Assembly: GCF_031179285.1 (NCBI RefSeq)
Contig: NZ_JAPSHY010000002.1
Span: forward strand, 124,001-188,000
Length of the DNA: 64,000 nucleotides
Source of the DNA: Microbacterium sp.
Lineage (GTDB): Bacteria > Actinomycetota > Actinomycetes > Actinomycetales > Microbacteriaceae
Direction: 5' to 3'
Program-made: the position numbers and the translations under genes
Part shown: positions 1 to 9,154 of the stretch, in pieces
Layout: every line of letters starts with the position of its first letter
How positions within the stretch are numbered: position 1 is the first letter of the stretch
Notes under the pieces: model-generated
The model's input: the letters and a program-made list of their open reading frames with translations, nothing else
Database searches by the model: none
What the model was told of the DNA's origin: nothing

Positions 1-1229
1 TCGCGATGAGTGCGACCCCGATTCCCCGCACGCTCGAGATGGCGGTGACCGGCATCCGCGAGATGTCGACGCTGCAGACCCCGCCGGAGGACCGGCATCC
101 GATCCTCTCGTTCGTGGGTCCCCGCAGCGACAAGCAGATCGCGGCCGCGATCCGGCGCGAGATCCTGCGCGAGGGGCAGGTGTTCTTCGTCCACAACCGG
201 GTGCAGTCGATCCAGCGCGTCGCGTCGCAGCTCGCGGAGCTCGTCCCGGAAGCACGCATCGCGGTCGCGCACGGACAGCTGGGTGAGCACCAGCTGGAGC
301 AGGTCGTCGACGACTTCTGGGAGCGCAAGTTCGATGTGCTCGTCTGCACCACGATCGTCGAGACGGGGCTCGACATCTCGAACGCGAACACGATCATCAT
401 CGATCGCGCCGACAAGTACGGCCTGTCGCAGCTGCACCAGCTGCGCGGCCGTGTCGGCCGTGCCCGCGAACGCGCGTACGCGTACTTCCTCTACGACGAG
501 ATGAAACCGCTGTCGGAGACCGCCGCCGACCGGCTGCAGACGATCGCCGTGAACAATGATCTCGGTTCCGGAATGCAGGTCGCGCTCAAGGATCTGGAAC
601 TCAGGGGAGCGGGGAACCTCCTGGGCGCGGAGCAGGCTGGGCACATCGCCGGCGTCGGATTCGATCTGTATCTGCGCATGATCGGCGAGGCTGTGGCGAC
701 GTTCCGCGGCGAGGAGGTCGAGACCGGGACAGAGCTTCGCCTCGAGCTCCCGCTCGACGCCCGGATTCCTGAGGACTACATCGACAGTGAGCGGCTTCGT
801 CTCGAGGCGTACCAGAAGCTCTCGGCGGCGTCCGCGGCGACGGCGAAGGATGACGCGATCGATCTGGTGATCGAGGAGCTGACCGACCGCTACGGTGCGC
901 CGCCGGCAGAGGTGTCCGGTCTGATCTCCATCGCGAGGCTGCGTCGTCGCGCGGCACGTGCCGGGTTGACGGATGTCGTCGCGATGGGATCGAACCTGCG
1001 GATCGCACCGGCGCGCTTCGAGGACTCCATGAGGGTCAGGCTGCAGCGGTTGTATCCGAACGCGAAGCTGCTCGCGGGCGGAGAGGCGCTCGTCGTGCCG
1101 ATGCCGCGCCCGGGCGGGGAAGCCCCGACGGACGCAGGACTGTTGGAGTGGGTGGAGCAGCTGTTCACCGCGATGTTCCCGGAATCGGTCGCGGCCGCGG
1201 ACGATCAGACGGTGTCGAGCCCGAGATAG
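1..1229 (+). CDS. mfd: Transcription-repair coupling factor Mfd, C-terminal part (5' truncated by window)
   Basis: Mfd is the DNA translocase that removes RNA polymerase stalled at lesions and recruits UvrA. The open frame is already running at position 3 and covers about the last 408 residues of a protein normally near 1,200. The first residues contain the helicase segment [12 protein letters not shown]. They are followed by motifs V-VI of RecG-like SF2 helicases ([14 protein letters not shown] and [16 protein letters not shown]). The last third matches the TRCF C-terminal domain that masks UvrA binding in the resting protein. The stop at 1227-1229 overlaps the end of the convergent VOC gene by 25 bp. 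mfd upstream of mazG and eno is the order known in mycobacteria. Identification is secure; the N-terminal half is outside the window. Confidence 0.97.
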   Translation, partial: AMSATPIPRTLEMAVTGIREMSTLQTPPEDRHPILSFVGPRSDKQIAAAIRREILREGQVFFVHNRVQSIQRVASQLAELVPEARIAVAHGQLGEHQLEQVVDDFWERKFDVLVCTTIVETGLDISNANTIIIDRADKYGLSQLHQLRGRVGRARERAYAYFLYDEMKPLSETAADRLQTIAVNNDLGSGMQVALKDLELRGAGNLLGAEQAGHIAGVGFDLYLRMIGEAVATFRGEEVETGTELRLELPLDARIPEDYIDSERLRLEAYQKLSAASAATAKDDAIDLVIEELTDRYGAPPAEVSGLISIARLRRRAARAGLTDVVAMGSNLRIAPARFEDSMRVRLQRLYPNAKLLAGGEALVVPMPRPGGEAPTDAGLLEWVEQLFTAMFPESVAAADDQTVSSPR

Positions 1230-1570
1230 ATGTGGTTGCCGTCGGGGTCGCGAAGCTCTGCGACGCGCTCGCCCCACGGCATGTCGGCGGGGCCGCTCAG
1301 CGCCTCGGCGCCCGCAGCGACGGCGGCGGCGAAGTCCGCCTCGATGTCGTCGGTGTAGATCCAGAGCGCGATGGCGTCGCCCGTGGCGACCTCCGGCTCG
1401 AACCCGATGCCGATGGTGCCGCCCCCGACGGCGAGTGCCACGTACACGACGTCGCCGCCCTCGGGAGCGAACCGGTAGGTGACCTCGGCGGCGAAGGCCT
1501 GTTCGTAGAACGCGATCGACGCGGCGAGGTCGACGGAGCGAAGGATCGGGAAGAGGCGCGTCACGCTCAT
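1205..1570 (-). CDS. VOC superfamily (glyoxalase/dioxygenase-like) protein
   Basis: A 121-residue single-unit vicinal-oxygen-chelate protein. It opens with the typical first strand and helix ([20 protein letters not shown]) and ends in the usual [11 protein letters not shown] strand. Members bind a divalent metal and act in glyoxalase, dioxygenase or antibiotic-binding roles; the substrate cannot be read here. The frame could be extended upstream to 1648, but 1570 is chosen because the -10 hexamer TACGGT (1577-1582) lies exactly 6 nt before this ATG, as at many starts in the window. The gene converges on mfd with a short overlap and diverges from the broken NTF2-like gene. It is probably monocistronic. 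Confidence 0.85.
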   Translation of the reverse strand: MSVTRLFPILRSVDLAASIAFYEQAFAAEVTYRFAPEGGDVVYVALAVGGGTIGIGFEPEVATGDAIALWIYTDDIEADFAAAVAAGAEALSGPADMPWGERVAELRDPDGNHIYLGLDTV

Positions 1571-1646
1571 GGCGGCACCGTACGATGAAGGCTCCGCGCG
1601 GTCAACGCCCGCGGCTGCCCGCCGTTCGATCCGAGACGATGTCGAC

Positions 1647-2016
1647 ATGCACGATCTGGACCTCGAAGCACTCCTCGATGTGGAACGGCGTGGCTGGGAC
1701 TCGCTCTGCGCGTCGCGGGGCGGGCGATTCTACGGCGAATTGATGACGGCGGGTGCGGTGATGGTGCTCGTCAACGGGATGGTCCTCGACCGCGAAACCA
1801 TCCGATCGTCCCTCGATGGGTCGCCGGCATGGGATCGGTACGAGATCGATGATGCGCAGGTCGTTCCCGTCGGGGCGGATGCCGCAGCGCTGGTCTATCG
1901 GGCGCGAGCCGAGCGCGCCGGCGAGGCGCCCTTCGTCGCGCTGATGTCGAGCGTGTACGTCCGTCGATGGGCAGTTGCGTCTCGCGCTCTACCAGCAGAC
2001 CACCATCGACGCCTGA
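1647..2016 (+). pseudogene. NTF2/SnoaL-like (DUF4440-type) protein, frameshifted near 1965
   Basis: From the ATG at 1647 the frame encodes a small NTF2-like fold protein (DLEALLDVERRGWDSL, then FYGELMTAGAVMVLVNGMVL, then a VALMSSVYVR strand). After the arginine codon at 1962-1964 the frame turns into unrelated Arg/His/Leu-rich sequence and runs into the next gene. Skipping one base (C1965) restores the expected family ending, DGQLRLALYQQTTIDA, with a TGA at 2014-2016. The repaired protein would have about 122 residues, normal for the family. A one-base insertion or a two-base deletion explains this equally well. It may be a true disruption or a sequencing error. NTF2-like proteins of this type are often of unknown function. 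Confidence 0.75.
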
Positions 2017-2119
2017 CGAGGGGTGTCGGCGGGCCGGTACTGTCCAACGGTGTCATCGTCGTCGGGGCGGCCGCGGCGCTTCTGCTCGTGGTGTATCGGT
2101 TTCGATGCGCCGCCGGGAC

Positions 2120-2125
2120 TAGTCT
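2120..2125 (+). promoter_or_regulatory. -10 element (TAGTCT) of a leaderless promoter
   Basis: TAGTCT ends exactly 6 nt before the ATG at 2132, so the transcript would start at or next to the start codon. No Shine-Dalgarno sequence lies between them. Confidence 0.6.
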
Positions 2126-2131
2126 GACGTC

Positions 2132-2734
2132 ATGCTGTACGAGCACCTCGGGGCTCGGCCCCGGATCCACCGGACCGCTGTCATCGCCCCCACCGCCGTG
2201 ATCTCCGGCGATGTCGAGATCGGGGCGGACTGTCAGGTGCTGCACGGCGCCGTGATCACCGCCGAGGGCGGCCCGATCACGCTCGGCGAGAACGTGATCG
2301 TGATGGAGAACGCGATCGTGCGGGCGAGTTCTGCGAACCCGGTGCATATCGGCGATCACGTGCTCATCGGGCCCGGCGCCTCGGTATCGGGCGCGATCAT
2401 CGGCGATGAGGTGTTCCTCGCCACGGGCACGCGGGTGTTCAACGGTGCCCGCATCAAGGACCGGGCGGAGGTGCGGATCAACGGCGTCGTCCATCTGCGC
2501 ACGGTGCTGCCCGAGGATGCCGTCGTGCCGATCGGCTGGGTCGCGGTGGGTGACCCGGTGCAGGTGCTGTCACCCGACCGGCACGACGAGATCGCGGCCG
2601 CTCAGCGCGAGCTCGACTTCCCCGGCTACGTGTTCGGAGTCGACCGAGACACTCCCGACGTGATGGTGCAGTTGACCGAGCGCTACGGCCGCTCGCTCGC
2701 GCGGCACGCCGACGATTGCGAGATCCGGCCGTAG
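2132..2734 (+). CDS. Left-handed beta-helix hexapeptide-repeat protein, gamma-carbonic-anhydrase-like
   Basis: A 200-residue protein built largely of hexapeptide repeats (PTAVISGDVEIGADCQVLHG, then IGDHVLIGPGASVSGAIIGD), the left-handed parallel beta-helix fold of gamma carbonic anhydrases and acyltransferases. A C-terminal helical tail of about 45 residues follows. The histidines that bind zinc in gamma carbonic anhydrases are not at the expected places: the segments read IGPGA and SVSGA where active enzymes usually carry histidines. Carbonic anhydrase activity is therefore doubtful, and an acyltransferase-like or scaffold role is as likely. Expression appears leaderless. The gene is convergent with gdhA across a repeat-bearing gap. 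Confidence 0.8.
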   Translation: MLYEHLGARPRIHRTAVIAPTAVISGDVEIGADCQVLHGAVITAEGGPITLGENVIVMENAIVRASSANPVHIGDHVLIGPGASVSGAIIGDEVFLATGTRVFNGARIKDRAEVRINGVVHLRTVLPEDAVVPIGWVAVGDPVQVLSPDRHDEIAAAQRELDFPGYVFGVDRDTPDVMVQLTERYGRSLARHADDCEIRP

Positions 2735-2776
2735 CGGCATCCCTCCGTCGCGGCCGTGGCGGCATCCGGTGCCGCT

Positions 2777-2845
2777 GTGAGACACCACCTCCGTCGTGAG
2801 AAACCATGCGTGGCGTGGTGTCTCGTGCGAGGAGTGGTGTCTCGG
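2777..2845. repeat. Palindromic intergenic element with 19-bp spaced motifs (type D)
   Basis: GTGAGACACCA starts at 2777 and GTGAGAAACCA at 2796, 19 bp apart. The inverted form TGGTGTCTCG starts at 2816 and again at 2835, also 19 bp apart. All four copies are symmetric about 2811. The element fills most of the 185-bp gap between two convergent genes, so it could serve as a bidirectional terminator, but it lacks a T-run. Its geometry matches the TGCACGA elements near 36-40 kb. Confidence 0.8.
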
Positions 2846-2919
2846 GCTGGATGCGTTGATTCGGGTACGACGTGCCGCGGCGACGGCGACGGCGACGCGA
2901 CGCCGGACGATGACAGCGC

Positions 2920-4365
<1,446 letters not shown>

Positions 4366-4367
4366 TC

Positions 4368-4373
4368 ACTCTA
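4368..4373 (-). promoter_or_regulatory. Candidate -10 element (TAGAGT) of gdhA
   Basis: TAGAGT on the minus strand matches the TANNNT -10 pattern used widely in this window and would give a leader of roughly 75-80 nt. No convincing -35 is visible. The rest of the ppc-gdhA gap shows no other structure. Confidence 0.4.
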
Positions 4374-4420
4374 GCGGGCAGCTGAATGTGAGAGCTTCGC
4401 CGGGCACGATCGGATGCCGG

Positions 4421-7114
4421 TCACCCGGTGTTCTGCAGGCCGGCGGCCACGCCGCTGACAGAGAGCAGCAGCAGTCGGCGCTGCTCCTCGTCGGCGCCGG
4501 ATCCCTCGGGCGACTCTGCCGCCGAGGAGCGCAACGCCCGCAGCGCTCGCAGCTGCAGGAGTGACAGCGCGTCGACGTAGGGCGTCCGCAGCTGCACGGC
4601 GCGCTGCAGGATCGGCTTGTTCTCGAGAAGCCGCTCTCCGCCGGTGAGGCGGATCACCCACTCGCGGGTCAGCGAGAGCTCGTCGAGCACGAGGGCGGCG
4701 AGATCATCGCGGTCGCCGAGGGCGAGGTACTGGCGCGCGATGCGCTCGTCCGTCTTGGCAAGGCTCATCGCGACGTTGTCGATCATCGTCCGAAGCAGCG
4801 GCCACTCGCGGTACGCCTCGGCGAGCAGCTCTTCGTCGCCGACGGCCTGAAGGGCGGTGCCGAGACCGAACCAGCCGGCGAGGTTGATGCGCGCCTGAGT
4901 CCAGGCGAACACCCATGGGATGGCTCTGAGGTCCTCGAGCGACTCCACCGAGAGCCCGCGGCGTGCCGGCCGCGAGCCGAGGGCGAGCAGTCCGATCTCC
5001 TCCATCGGCGTGACGGTGGCGAACCAGGGTGCGAACCCGTCGGCCTTCACGAGCGAGAAGAAGCGCTCGCGCGAGGCGACATCCATGACGGCGGCGACCT
5101 CGGCGTACCGGGCGGCGGCGCTGCTGGTGCGCTCCTCGACGGTGGGGGATGAGGCCAGCAGGGTGGCGGCGGCGACCTGATCGATGTGCCGCATCGCGAT
5201 CGCGGGCTCACCGTAGCGCGCGAAGATCACCTCGCCCTGCTCGGTGAGCTTGAAGCGTCCGTCGACGGAGTGGGGCGGCTGCGCGAGGATCGCGGAGTTC
5301 GCGGGCCCGCCGCCACGTCCGAGCGCACCGCCTCGACCGTGGAAGAGCGTCAGTGCGATCCCGGACTCGCGAGCCCACTGCGCGATCTTCTCCTGAGCCT
5401 CGTACAGTGCGAGATTCGCCGCGACCGGGCCGACGTCCTTCGAGGAGTCGGAGTACCCCAGCATGACCTCGAGACGGTTGCCGGTTTCGGCCATCCGTGC
5501 CCGGAACTCGGGGAATGCGACCACCTCGGCCAGGATGCCGGGAGCAGCCTGCAGATCGGCGAAGGTCTCGAACAGCGGGACGACGTCGAGCACCGGCACA
5601 TCGTCGCCGAGCGCGTGGCGCGCGAGGCGGTGGACGGCGGCGAGATCGGATGCCGCCTGGGTGAACGACACCACGTAGCGTCCGGCGGCTCGAGGGCCGT
5701 GCTCCCGCTGGATGTCCGCGATCGCGCGGAACACCTCGAGCACCTCTTCGGTCTGAGTGCTGACGGGTTCGCCGCTCTCCAGCTCGGCGAGAGCCTTCGC
5801 GTGCACCTGCGAATGCTGGCGGACTTCGAGCTCCGTGAGGTGGAAGCCGTAGGACTCCACCTGCCAGATGAGATGCTGAACGCCGCCGAACGCGTGGCGA
5901 TTCGCTCCGGCCTCGACCAGCGACCGCTGGACGGTGCGCAGGTCGTCGAGCAGCTCTTCGGGGCCCCCGTAAGCGCCGTCGGTGCGAGTACGTGTCGCCG
6001 CCACGCGCCGTGCGAAGGCGAGGAGCACCCGGCGGTGCGGTTCGCCGGGGGAGCGGGCGGCCAGGTCGGAGGCGATGGACGGCTCCGCCTCGGCGAACGC
6101 CTCCCACAGGGCGAGGACGGCAGCACTGGGCGGGGTGTCCTCCGCGTCGAGCGTGAGCGTGCGGCCGATCCGGTCGAGCGCCCTCTCAAGTCCCCGGAGC
6201 ACGTGGTCGGATGCGATCTGCGCGGCCTCCCTGGTGACGGAGGCGGTCACGAACGGGTTGCCGTCCCGGTCTCCGCCCACCCAGGAGCCCACGCGCACGA
6301 AGGCGGGAACCACGGGGGCACTGGCGCCGGACTCATCACCGCGCAGGGCGTCGTCGATCCGGCGATACACGTGCGGGACGGTCGTGAAGAGCGTCTCGTC
6401 GAAGACGCCCATCACGGTGCGCACCTCGTCGGTGGGTGACGGCTTCTGGGCGCGCAGCGGCGCCGTGCGCCACAGAGTGCCGATCTCCTCCAGCATCCGT
6501 CGTTGTGCTCGCTGGGCTTCGGCACCGCCCGTGCTCGCCGCATCATGCTGGGTGAGCAGCTCCGAGAGCCGCCGGATGCTGGAAGAGACCGCCCGGCGGC
6601 GTGCCTCCGTCGGATGTGCCGTGAAGACGGGGTGAAAGCGCAGTTCTTCGAGGCGGCGGCGGGCCTCGTCGTCGCCCACCTCGGTCTTCAGGCGCGCGTA
6701 AGCGCTCGCGACGGTGTCTGCCGCATCCTCGCGACCCGGCTGGCCGGCGCGCTCACGTAGCACCCGCACCCGCTGATGCTCCTCGGCGAGGTTGACCAGG
6801 TGGAAGTAGCACGTGAAGGCCCGGGCGACCTGGTCGGCGCGGGCGATCGAGAACGACTCCGCGATGGCCGCGGCGCGGTCGAACGCCTCCGACGTCTCCT
6901 CGTCGAACGCTTGGATGGTGGCCAGGCGCAGTCGCTCGACGTCCTCGAAGAGGCCGTCCTCGCCGGACTCGCGGAGGATCTGGCCGAGGAGGCCGCCGAG
7001 CATCCGGACGTCGGAGCGCATCGATTCCGGGATGCCGCGACCCGCTTCGAAGCGTCCGATGACACGGATCGCCTCGGTGTTCGTGGGCTCGAGGTAAGTG
7101 CGTTCGGAGGTCAC
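4421..7114 (-). CDS. ppc: Phosphoenolpyruvate carboxylase
   Basis: PEP carboxylase makes oxaloacetate from PEP and bicarbonate, refilling the TCA cycle. The protein of about 897 residues carries the catalytic histidine motif FTAHPTEARRR, the PEP-binding motif GYSDSSKDVG and the mobile glycine-rich loop FHGRGGALGRGGGP. It ends in the conserved QNTG carboxy terminus. I place the start at the GTG at 7114, not the ATG at 7156, because a -10 hexamer (TACGCT at 7121-7126) stands exactly 6 nt upstream, predicting a leaderless mRNA. The gene diverges from nhaA; the two promoters are about 70 bp apart. The ppc-gdhA order places two entry points of carbon and nitrogen metabolism side by side. Confidence 0.97.
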   Translation of the reverse strand: MTSERTYLEPTNTEAIRVIGRFEAGRGIPESMRSDVRMLGGLLGQILRESGEDGLFEDVERLRLATIQAFDEETSEAFDRAAAIAESFSIARADQVARAFTCYFHLVNLAEEHQRVRVLRERAGQPGREDAADTVASAYARLKTEVGDDEARRRLEELRFHPVFTAHPTEARRRAVSSSIRRLSELLTQHDAASTGGAEAQRAQRRMLEEIGTLWRTAPLRAQKPSPTDEVRTVMGVFDETLFTTVPHVYRRIDDALRGDESGASAPVVPAFVRVGSWVGGDRDGNPFVTASVTREAAQIASDHVLRGLERALDRIGRTLTLDAEDTPPSAAVLALWEAFAEAEPSIASDLAARSPGEPHRRVLLAFARRVAATRTRTDGAYGGPEELLDDLRTVQRSLVEAGANRHAFGGVQHLIWQVESYGFHLTELEVRQHSQVHAKALAELESGEPVSTQTEEVLEVFRAIADIQREHGPRAAGRYVVSFTQAASDLAAVHRLARHALGDDVPVLDVVPLFETFADLQAAPGILAEVVAFPEFRARMAETGNRLEVMLGYSDSSKDVGPVAANLALYEAQEKIAQWARESGIALTLFHGRGGALGRGGGPANSAILAQPPHSVDGRFKLTEQGEVIFARYGEPAIAMRHIDQVAAATLLASSPTVEERTSSAAARYAEVAAVMDVASRERFFSLVKADGFAPWFATVTPMEEIGLLALGSRPARRGLSVESLEDLRAIPWVFAWTQARINLAGWFGLGTALQAVGDEELLAEAYREWPLLRTMIDNVAMSLAKTDERIARQYLALGDRDDLAALVLDELSLTREWVIRLTGGERLLENKPILQRAVQLRTPYVDALSLLQLRALRALRSSAAESPEGSGADEEQRRLLLLSVSGVAAGLQNTG

Positions 7115-7120
7115 CGTTCG

Positions 7121-7202
7121 AGCGTAGCCCGGGGCGTGGGCGTGCTTTGCACGCATGACGTCGTGTGGCGGGGCCTGCGCGCCGGGGCGTCTCGCCTACG
7201 AT
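7121..7202. promoter_or_regulatory. Divergent leaderless promoters of ppc and nhaA
   Basis: On the minus strand TACGCT (7126-7121) lies 6 nt before the ppc GTG. On the plus strand TACGAT (7197-7202) lies 7 nt before the nhaA ATG. The 70 bp between the two hexamers must hold both -35 regions and any shared control. Confidence 0.5.
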
Positions 7203-7209
7203 GGGCGGG

Positions 7210-8376
7210 ATGCGCATCTCGGCGAACCCGCTCCGCGGGCAGCAGTTCCCGGCCATCCTCCTGCTCGTTGCAGCAGGCCTGGGACTGCTGCTGGCGAACC
7301 TGCCCACGCACGGCCCGCTCGCGGCGGTGCTGGACTTCCACATCCCGGTCCCGGGCACCGGCATCGATCTGTCGGTCGCACACTGGGTATCCGACGGACT
7401 GCTCGCGATCTTCTTCCTCGTCGTCGCCGTCGAGTTGCGGCACGAACTCACCCACGGCGAGCTCGATTCGCCGCGCAAGGCCCTGCAGCCCGCGATCGCC
7501 GCCGCCGGCGGGATCGTCGTCCCGATCGCGGCCTACCTGCTCATCGCCGGCGAATCGGCGACGGCCACGGGATGGCCGATCCCGACGGCGACCGACATCG
7601 CCTTCGCGCTCGGAGTGCTGGCGATGTTCGGCCGCGGACTGCCGTCAGGCGTACGTGTCTTCCTGCTGGCGCTCGCCATCCTCGATGACATCATCGGCAT
7701 CATCTTCATCGCGGTGCTGTTCGCCCGTGACGTGCAGTGGCTGCTGCTGGCGCTGGCCGTCGTCGCGGTCGTCGCCTTCGCGCTGCTGAGCCGGCTGCTG
7801 CACGAGAACGGACACGTCGCCATCGCCATCGCGATGGGCGTCGTCGGCATCATCACCTGGGGTCTGGTCGCGGCGTCCGGCATCCACGCCACGATCGCCG
7901 GCGTGATGCTGGGCCTGGTGATGTCGCCGGTGCCCGCCGGCCGCGCGCGTCACGCGCTCGAGCCGACGGTGAACGGCGCGATTTTGCCCCTGTTCGCCTT
8001 CGTCGCGGCGTTCGTCGTGATTCCGTCGCTCTCTCCCAGCGAGCTGTCGCCCGCCTTCTGGGGCATCGCCGTCGCGCTGCCGGTGGGCAAGATTGTCGGG
8101 ATCAGCCTGTTCGGCTGGGTGGCGATGCGCATCCGGCCGAAGGGGTCAGAGCCGGCGCTGCCGTTCGCGGACCTGCTGTCGGCCGGTGCCCTCGGCGGCA
8201 TCGGCTTCACGGTGTCGTTGCTGCTGGCGAATCTCGCCTTCGCGTCGGACGACTCCGTCCGCGACCAGGCGATCCTCGGGGTCCTGGTCGGCTCGCTCGT
8301 CGCCCTCGCGCTGTCGGGGGTGATCGTGTCGCTGCGTGCCCGGTGGTACCGACAGGTCGCCGCGGCGACATCGTGA
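7210..8376 (+). CDS. nhaA: Na+/H+ antiporter NhaA
   Basis: A 388-residue polytopic inner-membrane protein of the NhaA family, which exchanges protons for sodium to control cytoplasmic pH and salt. About 11-12 hydrophobic segments are visible. The transport site is intact: TDIAFALGVLAMFG holds the first essential aspartate and AILDDIIGIIFIAV the adjacent aspartate pair. SGIHATIAGVMLGL is another family signature. Upstream in-frame ATGs exist (7165, 7201), but 7210 gives the normal short N terminus (MRISANPLRGQQFPAILLL) and sits 7 nt after a -10 box. It is followed by mazG after 35 bp and may be co-transcribed with it. Confidence 0.95.
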   Translation: MRISANPLRGQQFPAILLLVAAGLGLLLANLPTHGPLAAVLDFHIPVPGTGIDLSVAHWVSDGLLAIFFLVVAVELRHELTHGELDSPRKALQPAIAAAGGIVVPIAAYLLIAGESATATGWPIPTATDIAFALGVLAMFGRGLPSGVRVFLLALAILDDIIGIIFIAVLFARDVQWLLLALAVVAVVAFALLSRLLHENGHVAIAIAMGVVGIITWGLVAASGIHATIAGVMLGLVMSPVPAGRARHALEPTVNGAILPLFAFVAAFVVIPSLSPSELSPAFWGIAVALPVGKIVGISLFGWVAMRIRPKGSEPALPFADLLSAGALGGIGFTVSLLLANLAFASDDSVRDQAILGVLVGSLVALALSGVIVSLRARWYRQVAAATS

Positions 8377-8411
8377 CGCGATGACGCGTCGCGCCGAACG
8401 AAGGAGGTAGC

Positions 8412-9107
8412 GTGTCCCCGCATTCCGATCGCCGAGACGGCGTCCCAGGTGCCGATCCGCTGCGGGTGGCTGCCGAGACGATGCACGAGGTGCGTGACCG
8501 ATGCGTGTGGTCGCAGCGCATCACCCATCGCGATCTCGTTCCGTACCTCGTCGAGGAGTCGCACGAGCTCATCGAGGCGGTCGAGAGCGGGACCCGCGCT
8601 GACCTGCAGGAGGAGCTGGGAGACCTGCTCTGGCAGGTGCTGTTCCATGCGGCCATCGCGGCACAGGACCCGGATGATCCCTTCGACATCGACGACGTCG
8701 CACGCACCCTGACCGCCAAGATGGTGCGCCGGCATCCGCATGTGTTCGCCGGCGAGGTGGCGCGCACACCCGAGGAGGTGCTCGTGCACTGGAACGCGGC
8801 GAAGGCCGCGGAGAAGCGGGCGAGGACCAGCGTCCTCGATGGCGTGCCTCGCGCCATGCCTGCGCTCGCGCTCGCTCAGAAGCTCGCAGGCCGGGCGGCT
8901 ACTGTCGGGGTCCTTCCTGCCGGCCCGTCGCCTGAGGAAGGCGAGAAGCCGCGCCCGGGTGCGCCGACGTCCGAGGCGGAACTGGGCGAGGCGCTGCTCG
9001 CCCTCGTCACTCAGGCCCGCAGCAACGGGTGGGATGCCGAGCGTGCTCTCCGCGAGCGGCTGCGGATGCTGGAGCACGAGGTGCGCATCGCGGAGGGCGG
9101 CGCCTGA
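8412..9107 (+). CDS. mazG: Nucleoside triphosphate pyrophosphohydrolase MazG
   Basis: MazG hydrolyses (d)NTPs to monophosphates and pyrophosphate, cleaning the nucleotide pool. This 231-residue form has one clear MazG domain (residues about 25-130). Its metal-binding helices read YLVEESHELIEAVESG and ADLQEELGDLLWQVLF, keeping the EExxE and ExxD acidic residues. The C-terminal half is more divergent, as in other actinobacterial MazG proteins. The GTG at 8412 is supported by the Shine-Dalgarno GGAGG 6-7 nt upstream. mazG downstream of mfd and upstream of eno is the order also known in mycobacteria, here interrupted by inserted genes. Confidence 0.93.
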   Translation: MSPHSDRRDGVPGADPLRVAAETMHEVRDRCVWSQRITHRDLVPYLVEESHELIEAVESGTRADLQEELGDLLWQVLFHAAIAAQDPDDPFDIDDVARTLTAKMVRRHPHVFAGEVARTPEEVLVHWNAAKAAEKRARTSVLDGVPRAMPALALAQKLAGRAATVGVLPAGPSPEEGEKPRPGAPTSEAELGEALLALVTQARSNGWDAERALRERLRMLEHEVRIAEGGA

Positions 9108-9154
9108 GCCGGTGGCCGCACGGACGCCCTTCGCCGACCTGAGAGGATGGAAGC

